Origin: an uncultured Chthoniobacterales bacterium
GTDB taxonomy: Bacteria > Verrucomicrobiota > Verrucomicrobiia > Chthoniobacterales > UBA10450
DNA: 13,262 nt
Direction: 5' to 3'
NCBI GenBank assembly: GCA_955652155.1
Contig: CATPAT010000045.1
Coordinates: 1-13,262, forward strand
The notes below the pieces were generated by a model, which was not told the DNA's origin, did not search any database, and was given only the letters and a program-made list of their open reading frames with translations. The translations under genes and the position numbers were made by a program. Each line of letters opens with the position of its first letter. Position 1 is the stretch's first letter. Shown piece by piece: positions 7,471 through 13,262 of the stretch.

Positions 7471-8715
7471 CTACAAAACCACACGGATCGTCGTGCCCTT
7501 TCCGAGGACGCTTTCCGCTTCGACGCTTCCGCCATGGAGCTGCGCAATATGCTTCACAATCGACAGGCCAAGGCCGGTTCCGCCGAGTTCGCGACTGCGC
7601 GCTTTGTCCGCGCGATAAAATCGCTCGAAAATGCGCGGCAAATCTTCACTGCCGATTCCAATTCCGCTGTCACTCACGCTAAGCGCGATAGCACCATCAT
7701 GACGCCCCGCGCAAAGGCGAATCTCGCCGTTTTCATTCGAATACTTCACTGCGTTATCGAGCAAGTTGTCGAACACCTCGCGCAAGCGAGCTTCGTCCGC
7801 GCGAATCTTCGGACAATCGCCGTCTACATCGACAACCACTTTCAAATTTTTGGCCGCAAACTTCTTGTTCCAGTCCCGAACCAGATCATTGAAGAAGCGG
7901 AGTAAATCAATTTCGCTCAATTCCAGCGTTGATCTGTCGGACTCTATTTGCGCGAGCGTGAGCAAATCGTTTGCGAGTAAACCGAGCCGCTTCGAGTGTT
8001 GGTCCATCACTTCGAGAATCCGCGCGGTCTCGCTTCGCGGCAGTTTTGGATCGTCGATCATCGTCTCGATGTAACCGCGCAAGATCGACAACGGCGTCCG
8101 CAGCTCGTGCGAAACATTTGCCACGAAATCGCGGCGGATTTCATCGGCGCGTTTCAACTCGGTGATATCGTGAAACAAAACCACCGCGCCAGTGAGGGTA
8201 CCGTTGTCGGTGCCCATCGGCACGGAGGTCATTTCGAATTCGCGACGGCCGATCACGAGTTGGCCCTGGCTGGGTTTGCGTTGCCGCAATGTTTCACCCA
8301 CGATCTGTTCGACCGCGGGATCGCGCACACTTTCCAAAAGCGGAACGCCTAATGAATCTTCGCCGACTCCGAACAAATCTTGAAAGGCTGGATTCATCAG
8401 AGCGAGCCGACTTTGACCGTCGACCACGAGCAAAGCGTCCTGCATCGCGGACAGAATTGCTTTTTGCCCTGTTGCGCGTTCTCCGATCTGTCGATCCAGC
8501 TGTCGTTGGCGGATCAGAATTTCCTCTAGTGCAACGCTGACGCGACGCGCTTCTTTACCACCGTCGATTAAAAAGGTACGCGGTTGTTCGCCGCGCCCCA
8601 CTTGTTTGACGAGTTGCTCCATTTCTCTCCAGGGCGCGATCCATTTTCTCTGGACGAGATAAACAATGGCGATTGTCGATCCAACAATCGCGGCGAGCAG
8701 AATCCAGAACATCAT
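7471..8715 (-). CDS. phoR: Phosphate-regulon sensor histidine kinase PhoR
   Basis: PhoR is the membrane-anchored kinase/phosphatase that controls PhoB in response to phosphate transport through Pst and PhoU. The 414 residues show one N-terminal membrane helix (about 4-21), a charged linker, a PAS domain (about 82-188, ending in VVLFHDITELKRA), the HisKA H-box FVANVSHELRTPLS (197-210) with phosphoacceptor His203, the N-box DNLLDNAVKYS (316-326), G1 DSGIGI (349-354), F-box RIFERFYR (361-368) and G2 GGTGLGLSIVK (378-388). All catalytic motifs look intact. There is no periplasmic sensor domain, as expected for a PhoR that reads phosphate state indirectly. Its ATG overlaps the phoB stop (ATGA, 8712-8715), indicating translational coupling; a second ATG follows immediately. 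PhoR identity rests on architecture plus the pst/phoU context. Confidence 0.94.
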   Translation of the reverse strand: MMFWILLAAIVGSTIAIVYLVQRKWIAPWREMEQLVKQVGRGEQPRTFLIDGGKEARRVSVALEEILIRQRQLDRQIGERATGQKAILSAMQDALLVVDGQSRLALMNPAFQDLFGVGEDSLGVPLLESVRDPAVEQIVGETLRQRKPSQGQLVIGRREFEMTSVPMGTDNGTLTGAVVLFHDITELKRADEIRRDFVANVSHELRTPLSILRGYIETMIDDPKLPRSETARILEVMDQHSKRLGLLANDLLTLAQIESDRSTLELSEIDLLRFFNDLVRDWNKKFAAKNLKVVVDVDGDCPKIRADEARLREVFDNLLDNAVKYSNENGEIRLCAGRHDGAIALSVSDSGIGIGSEDLPRIFERFYRADKARSRELGGTGLGLSIVKHIAQLHGGSVEAESVLGKGTTIRVVL

Positions 8716-9407
8716 TTCTCGCGCAGGCGATAACCAAATCCGCGCACGGTTTCAACAATGTCTCCTGCTTTGCCGAGTTTTTCCCGGAGACGGCGAACGT
8801 GTGTGTCCACGGTGCGGGTATCGATCACGCTTTCGTAACCCCAGACTTCATTGAGCAAACGGTCCCGCTCCTGGACCCGGCCCCGGCGTTGCATCAAAGT
8901 TCGCAGTAGTTTGAACTCGAGGCTGGTGAGCTCCACCCGTTTGCCGTTCACCAGTACTTCGTGACGCGCCGGATCGATCGTAATCGGTCCAGCCGAGAGC
9001 CGATCGTCCGCTTCTTCAGCAGCGCCGCGTCGCAAGATTGCCTTGATCCGCAAAACAATTTCGCGGGGACTGAATGGTTTCGTCACGTAATCGTCCGCGC
9101 CGCATTCAAGGCCGACGACCCGGTCGATCTCCTCTGCCCTCGCGGTCAACATCAAAATTGGAATGTGGCGGGTCGCTGCCTCACTCTTTAGAATTTTGCA
9201 AACCTCGAGTCCTGGGATTTTCGGCAACATCAAATCGAGAATGATGAAGTCCGGCTTTTCCGCACGCGCCTTCGTCAGTCCAGTGGCGCCGTCGCCGGCC
9301 TTAGAAATGAGAAAGCCACCCGCTTTGCGCAGATTGAGCGTGAGAAGGTCGACAACGTCGTTTTCGTCTTCGACGATCAGAATTCGTTTGCACGACACCG
9401 CGTCCAT
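8712..9407 (-). CDS. phoB: Phosphate-regulon response regulator PhoB (OmpR family)
   Basis: PhoB is the transcription factor that, once phosphorylated by PhoR, binds Pho boxes and activates phosphate-starvation genes. The 231-residue protein has a receiver domain (7-125) with the acidic pair in IVEDEND (11-17), phosphoacceptor Asp58 in FIILDLMLPKIPG, Thr88 in LMLTAR and Lys110 in YVTKPFSPREI. This is followed by an OmpR/PhoB winged-helix domain (about 135-230) with LTSLEFKLLRTL, the recognition helix RTVDTHVRRLREKLG and the C-terminal VRGFGYRL. Length matches E. coli PhoB (229). The ATG at 9407 has no obvious ribosome binding site; GTG three codons in is an alternative. It is 23 bp downstream of the H-box protein and overlaps phoR. 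Likely targets in the window include pstC through the site at 5557-5574. Confidence 0.95.
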   Translation of the reverse strand: MDAVSCKRILIVEDENDVVDLLTLNLRKAGGFLISKAGDGATGLTKARAEKPDFIILDLMLPKIPGLEVCKILKSEAATRHIPILMLTARAEEIDRVVGLECGADDYVTKPFSPREIVLRIKAILRRGAAEEADDRLSAGPITIDPARHEVLVNGKRVELTSLEFKLLRTLMQRRGRVQERDRLLNEVWGYESVIDTRTVDTHVRRLREKLGKAGDIVETVRGFGYRLREK

Positions 9408-9430
9408 GGGCGCGAGACGTTACTGGGGCG

Positions 9431-9697
9431 CTACTTCGATTCGCCCGCGACCGCAGGCTTCGCGCCAGCTTTTTCGTTTAGAAGCTGGGTAAATTCCTGA
9501 AGGCCGGAAACGATTTGGGGCGCTTTGCTTAACACCGTAGTCGCAAGTTTTTCGGCGTAATCAGGCCGGCGCTGCGACATTTCCGACAGCGCCATCATCA
9601 CCGCGAGCGCATTGTTAATGGAATGCTTGATCTCGCTGAATTTTTTTTGCAATTGGACCAACTCCTCAGGCGAGAGGGTGCGATTTGTCTCATTCAT
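9431..9697 (-). CDS. Small stand-alone protein with a histidine-kinase-like H-box (DHp-like), no ATPase domain
   Basis: This 88-residue cytoplasmic protein has no signal peptide or membrane helix. Residues 9-75 look like two helices. The first contains FSEIKHSINNALAVMMALSEM (20-40), resembling the H-box of histidine kinases of the HD(L/F)NNxLxxI type, with candidate phosphoacceptor His25 and the paired Asn28-Asn29. The second helix covers about 47-74. The N, G1 and G2 boxes of a catalytic domain are absent, and the tail (75-88) is Ala/Lys/Pro-rich. This would fit a dimerisation/phosphotransfer hairpin detached from a kinase, which could relay, buffer or block phosphate flow to PhoB. I know of no named family; function is inference. 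It starts at ATG 9697, opposite uvrA, and ends 23 bp before phoB, so it is probably the first gene of the phosphate transcript. No clear ribosome binding site is visible. Confidence 0.8.
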   Translation of the reverse strand: MNETNRTLSPEELVQLQKKFSEIKHSINNALAVMMALSEMSQRRPDYAEKLATTVLSKAPQIVSGLQEFTQLLNEKAGAKPAVAGESK

Positions 9698-9765
9698 AAA
9701 TCGGGATTTCGCTGGAGAAAACGCGCGGCCGTGCTTAACTAAAAGGTTCGAGATTTGTCGTCCCG
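9698..9765. promoter_or_regulatory. Divergent intergenic region between the phosphate cluster and uvrA
   Basis: The 68 bp between the two divergent starts must carry promoters for both blocks if the minus-strand genes start here. An AT-rich patch, TTAACTAAAA (9735-9744), stands out from the GC-rich surroundings and could hold -10 elements for either strand. I cannot assign -35 and -10 pairs with confidence. I see no Pho-box-like 11-bp repeat and no LexA palindrome. Confidence 0.4.
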
Positions 9766-12687
9766 ATGCCTGCGCAAGTTATCAAGATCAGTGGTGCGCG
9801 CCAGCACAATTTGAAGAATCTCCACGTCGAAATTCCGCGGGAGAAGCTCGTGGTGATCACCGGCCTGAGCGGTTCCGGGAAATCGTCGCTCGCCTTCGAC
9901 ACGCTCTATGCCGAAGGCCAACGGCGTTACGTCGAAAGCCTCTCCGCCTACGCCCGACAGTTCCTCGATCAGATGGAAAAGCCGGACGTGGATTTCATCG
10001 AAGGCCTTTCACCGGCCATCGCGATCGAGCAACGCAGCGCCGGCGCCAATCCAAGATCAACAATCGCGACTACGACCGAGATTTATGATTATCTTCGGGT
10101 TCTTTTTTCTGCGGTCGGCCAGCCCCACGATCCGACCACAGGCAAACCGGTCCATCGACAAACGCCGCAGCAGATTGTCGATCAAATCCTCGCCTACGAA
10201 CCGAACAGCAAAATCATTGTGCTCGCGCCGCTGGTGCAAAATCAGAGCGGCGAATTCCGCGACGTATTTGAAAGGCTGAAACGCGAGGGATTCGTCCGCG
10301 CTCGCATCGATGGCGAAATTGTTGAACTCGATCGACCCGAGCCTGTTCGATTGAAAAAAAACGAGCGACACACCATTGAAGCCGTGGTCGACCGGTTAAT
10401 CGTGCGCGAGGGAATTCGGATTCGACTGACCGATTCGGTCGAAACCGCGCTAAAATGGGGCGCGAACAAATTGTCGATCTTAAAAGAGAAGAAAACCCCC
10501 AACGCTGTACGTTCAACGGCCAGCGTCCAATCAGAAGATTGGGAGGAGGTGCGTTATTCAACAAACTACAGCGCGGGTGATTCGGATTTTTCCCTCGACG
10601 AGCTGACGCCGAAACATTTCTCGTTCAACAGCCATCTCGGTGCCTGTCCAGCATGTCACGGTTTAGGAACGCAACTCGTGATTGACCCCGAGTTGATGAT
10701 TTCAGACGACACCAAGACAATTGCCGAAGGCGCGATCACGCCGTGGCGGCGCGGGACGAAGCGGATGCAGGCTTACTATCGTCAGCTGCAAGGCGCGCTG
10801 GTGAAGCATTTCCAAATCAATGAAGACGTTCCGTTCGCGGATTTGCCGGATGAATTTAAAAACGCGCTTTACTTCGGAACTAATGGCACGCCGATCGAAA
10901 TGAATCTCGGCGGCAACGGCGAAAGGAAACGGCCGTTTGAAGGACTGGTGCCGCAGATGCAGCGGCTCTACGAGCAAACCCAAAGCGAGTTCACCCGCAA
11001 TCGGATTCGCGCTTTCATGACGCGCGAACCGTGCAAGACATGCGGCGGCGCGCGGCTAAAACCGGAAATCCTCGCGGTCACAATCAAAGATCGACAAGGA
11101 CGCGAGCTCAACATTCACAGATTCAGCGAACAAACGACCGAGGCGGCTGCGCGCTACATACACAACCTCGAGTTAACAGCGGCGCAGAGGAAAGTCGTCG
11201 CCGACGTCGTGCGCGAAATTCAATCGCGCTTGCAATTCCTGGTTGAAGTGGGGCTCGGTTATCTCACGCTCGATCGCGAAAGTGGCACACTCAGCGGCGG
11301 CGAAGCGCAGCGAATTCGACTCGCTACCCAGATCGGCTCCGGCTTGGCTGGCGTCCTCTATGTTTTGGACGAGCCAAGCATCGGACTGCATCAACGCGAC
11401 AACGCAAGGCTACTCGGCACGCTCCGACGGCTGCGCGATCTCGGTAATTCCGTCATCGTGGTCGAGCACGATGAAGAAACAATTCGGGCGGCCGATCACA
11501 TTGTCGATCTTGGACCAGGGGCCGGACCGCGCGGCGGCGAAATTGTGGCGCAAGGAAAACTAGAAGAGATTTTGCACGCCAAAAATTCGCTGACCGCTGA
11601 TTACCTTTCAAACCGTTTGCGCATTCCGGTTCCAAAACATCGCACGCCAGCACGCTTTCCTCGGAATCGACTCACGAAAAGCGAAGAAGGCTGGCTGATT
11701 CTGCAAGGCGCGACCGAAAACAATCTGAAAAACATCGAAGTGGCGTTTCCGCTCGGTTGTTTCACGTGCGTAACCGGCGTTTCCGGAAGCGGCAAATCCA
11801 CGTTGGTGGACGACATTTTGCGCCGCGCACTGTTTCGACGGTTTTATAATTCGAAGGAAAAACCAGGGGCTTATCGCGCGTTGCGCGGCGTGGAACAAAT
11901 TGATAAGGCAATCGTGATTGATCAAAGCGCGATTGGGCGCACGCCTCGCTCCAATCCGGTGACCTATACCGGTGCCTTTGGTCCGATTCGCGAGTTGTTC
12001 GCGCAATTACCAGCCGCGCGTGTGCGCGGGTATGGGGCCGGCCGTTTCAGTTTTAACGTCAAGGGCGGGCGCTGCGAGAACTGCGAAGGCGGTGGCCTGA
12101 TCAAAATCGAGATGCATTTTTTGCCGGACGTTTATGTCCAGTGCGAAGTCTGCCACGGCCGACGATACAATCGCGAAACGCTCGAAATTACTTATAAGGG
12201 AAAAAACATCGCCGACGTGCTCGACCTGACCGTGGATGAAGCGGCGCGATTTTTTCGAAATGTGCCGAGCATTTCGGACAAATTGAACGCGCTCCTCGAT
12301 GTCGGCCTGGGCTACCTGCAGCTCGGCCAGGCTGGCACCACGCTCTCCGGCGGCGAAGCCCAACGGGTCAAGCTCGCGACCGAGCTCGCGAAAAAGGCGA
12401 CTGGCCGCACTGTCTACATTCTCGACGAACCAACAACTGGATTGCATTTTGCCGACATCGAAAAATTGCTCCAAGTGCTAATGAAACTGCGCGATGCTGG
12501 CAATACGCTCATCGTCATCGAACACAACCTCGAGATGATTAAGTGCGCGGACTGGATCATCGATCTTGGTCCCGAAGGCGGCGAGAAAGGCGGCGAACTG
12601 GTGGGCGCGGGCGCGCCTGAAGAGATTGTCGATCTTGCCCAGAGTCACACCGGCAAATATTTGCGGCCGCTTTTGGAGAAAAGATGA
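9766..12687 (+). CDS. uvrA: Excinuclease ABC subunit A (UvrA)
   Basis: UvrA is the damage-recognising ATPase of nucleotide excision repair; as a dimer it loads UvrB onto lesions in the cytoplasm. The 973 residues (usual about 940-960) hold two ABC modules: Walker A GLSGSGKSS (33-41) and GVSGSGKST (671-679), signatures LSGGEAQR (509-516 and 860-867) and Walker B VLDEPSIG (533-540) and ILDEPTTG (885-892). The C-terminal zinc finger is intact (C770, C773, C793, C796). The finger after residue 265 keeps only its second pair (C294, C297); the first pair aligns with Ala270 and Ser273. The CPxCG/CPxHG site after VGQP is also changed (Asp122, Thr125), while the CKTCGGARL pair (C423, C426) remains. 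The frame is otherwise undamaged, so it is probably functional. ATG 9766 matches the family N terminus, though no ribosome binding site is obvious. It overlaps the downstream gene by 4 nt. Confidence 0.97.
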   Translation: MPAQVIKISGARQHNLKNLHVEIPREKLVVITGLSGSGKSSLAFDTLYAEGQRRYVESLSAYARQFLDQMEKPDVDFIEGLSPAIAIEQRSAGANPRSTIATTTEIYDYLRVLFSAVGQPHDPTTGKPVHRQTPQQIVDQILAYEPNSKIIVLAPLVQNQSGEFRDVFERLKREGFVRARIDGEIVELDRPEPVRLKKNERHTIEAVVDRLIVREGIRIRLTDSVETALKWGANKLSILKEKKTPNAVRSTASVQSEDWEEVRYSTNYSAGDSDFSLDELTPKHFSFNSHLGACPACHGLGTQLVIDPELMISDDTKTIAEGAITPWRRGTKRMQAYYRQLQGALVKHFQINEDVPFADLPDEFKNALYFGTNGTPIEMNLGGNGERKRPFEGLVPQMQRLYEQTQSEFTRNRIRAFMTREPCKTCGGARLKPEILAVTIKDRQGRELNIHRFSEQTTEAAARYIHNLELTAAQRKVVADVVREIQSRLQFLVEVGLGYLTLDRESGTLSGGEAQRIRLATQIGSGLAGVLYVLDEPSIGLHQRDNARLLGTLRRLRDLGNSVIVVEHDEETIRAADHIVDLGPGAGPRGGEIVAQGKLEEILHAKNSLTADYLSNRLRIPVPKHRTPARFPRNRLTKSEEGWLILQGATENNLKNIEVAFPLGCFTCVTGVSGSGKSTLVDDILRRALFRRFYNSKEKPGAYRALRGVEQIDKAIVIDQSAIGRTPRSNPVTYTGAFGPIRELFAQLPAARVRGYGAGRFSFNVKGGRCENCEGGGLIKIEMHFLPDVYVQCEVCHGRRYNRETLEITYKGKNIADVLDLTVDEAARFFRNVPSISDKLNALLDVGLGYLQLGQAGTTLSGGEAQRVKLATELAKKATGRTVYILDEPTTGLHFADIEKLLQVLMKLRDAGNTLIVIEHNLEMIKCADWIIDLGPEGGEKGGELVGAGAPEEIVDLAQSHTGKYLRPLLEKR
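12675..12678 (+). promoter_or_regulatory. Ribosome binding site and ATGA coupling for the TPR protein
   Basis: GGAG lies 5 nt before the ATG at 12684, inside the last codons of uvrA, and the start overlaps the uvrA stop as ATGA. This decides the start of the downstream gene and indicates coupled translation with uvrA. Confidence 0.75.
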
Positions 12688-13262
12688 GACGAATAAGAGA
12701 CATAGGTCTGATCGGACTCATCGCGGTTGCGTCGCTTGCTCGCGCCGATATTTCCGGCCAACTCGCGGAAGCCGCGCGGCCGCTCGCCGAAGGCGTGCCG
12801 GAAGTCTCAGTCGTTCGCTTAGAGGGGCTGCTGAAGCAGAATCTGGCGGAATCAGACTGGCGCGCAGTCGCGGAAAAGTTACTTGAGGCGATGATCGCAG
12901 CGAATCAGACGGCAGATGCTTTCAAACTGCTGGCGGACCCGCGATTGCGCCAAAGTCCTTCGGCGAATTTTTGGCGGGCGCAATTGCTCGCCAGTTCCCG
13001 TCGCGAAGCAGAAGCGTTGGCGCTCTATCGACAAATTGCAGCCGATCGAAATTCGAGCCTCCGGAGCGACGCGCTCTTGGGAGCAGCGGAAATGCTCCGC
13101 GCGTTGGGTCGAACGGACGAAGCCCTCCAAAGCTTCTCCGAATTGTTTCACGATTCAAAATGGACTGTCCGAGCGCAGTTGCGCGCGGCCGAGCTTTATT
13201 TGGACAAATCTGACGCCGTCGAAGCGCGGCGTTTGCTCGAAAAAGTGCAACCGACTACAGCA
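12684..13262 (+). CDS. Secreted tetratricopeptide-repeat protein, N-terminal part (truncated by window edge)
   Basis: 193 codons are present and the frame is open at the right edge. The N terminus has positive charges (MRRIRD), a hydrophobic core (IGLIGLIAVASLA) and an ARA site, predicting a Sec signal peptide cleaved after Ala21, so the mature protein is probably periplasmic or outer-membrane associated. The rest is helical with tetratricopeptide-like repeats of about 34 residues: roughly 95-122 (FWRAQLLASSRREAEALALY), 127-157 (ALLGAAEMLRALGRTDEALQ) and 163-189 (RAQLRAAELYLDKSDAVEAR). Such proteins scaffold complexes; no enzymatic motif is seen. It overlaps uvrA by ATGA with a good ribosome binding site, so the two are co-expressed, though no functional link with excision repair is apparent. 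The specific family cannot be decided from this fragment. Confidence 0.85.
   Translation, partial: MRRIRDIGLIGLIAVASLARADISGQLAEAARPLAEGVPEVSVVRLEGLLKQNLAESDWRAVAEKLLEAMIAANQTADAFKLLADPRLRQSPSANFWRAQLLASSRREAEALALYRQIAADRNSSLRSDALLGAAEMLRALGRTDEALQSFSELFHDSKWTVRAQLRAAELYLDKSDAVEARRLLEKVQPTTA

Noticed and set aside
9745..9759. GTTC-N7-GTCG near the uvrA start, resembling the alphaproteobacterial LexA box (GTTC-N7-GTTC)
   Set aside because: The second half has a mismatch, the match is only 7 of 8 informative bases, and the verrucomicrobial LexA palindrome I recall (TGTTC-N4-GAACA) is absent. Too weak to call.
1..13262. CRISPR arrays, tRNA/rRNA genes, insertion sequences, phage or defence genes
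   Set aside because: I saw no regularly spaced repeats, RNA gene signatures, transposase motifs or terminal inverted repeats; genes are packed tightly with housekeeping functions.

Overview
The window is a compact, GC-rich bacterial chromosomal segment with no sign of mobile DNA. It divides into a phosphate-acquisition block on the minus strand (1 to 9697) and a DNA-repair block on the plus strand (9766 to the right edge). A PhoB/PhoR pair, an Sec-type signal peptide and periplasmic-looking loops suggest a Gram-negative (diderm) organism. The gene content and general protein style remind me of soil Verrucomicrobiota, but that is an impression I could not test; other phyla are possible.

Minus-strand block, read from 9697 towards 1: a small stand-alone protein with a histidine-kinase-like H-box, then phoB, phoR (ATGA overlap with phoB), a 25-codon hydrophobic small ORF, a DUF47/PhoU-like protein, a Pit phosphate permease, pstC, pstA, pstB, phoU and the N-terminal two thirds of ppk1, which runs off the left edge. 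Spacing is tight throughout: pstC-pstA 1 bp, pstA-pstB overlap 7 bp, pstB-phoU 6 bp. The widest gap, 143 bp before pstC, holds a plausible Pho box. Sensing and regulation (PhoR, PhoB, PhoU), high-affinity uptake (Pst), low-affinity uptake (Pit with DUF47) and polyphosphate storage (PPK1) are therefore all encoded with one polarity. The periplasmic phosphate-binding protein PstS is absent from the window.

Plus-strand block: a complete uvrA, overlapped by ATGA with a secreted tetratricopeptide-repeat protein that runs off the right edge. A 68-bp divergent intergenic region (9698-9765) separates the two blocks.

The less ordinary points are a PstC with an extracytoplasmic insertion of roughly 215 residues, a UvrA that has lost cysteine ligands at two N-terminal zinc-binding positions while keeping the C-terminal zinc finger, a kinase-less H-box protein placed directly ahead of phoB, and an unannotated membrane microprotein candidate between phoR and the DUF47 gene. 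I see no wholly new multi-gene system; most of the window is a well-organised Pho regulon core.
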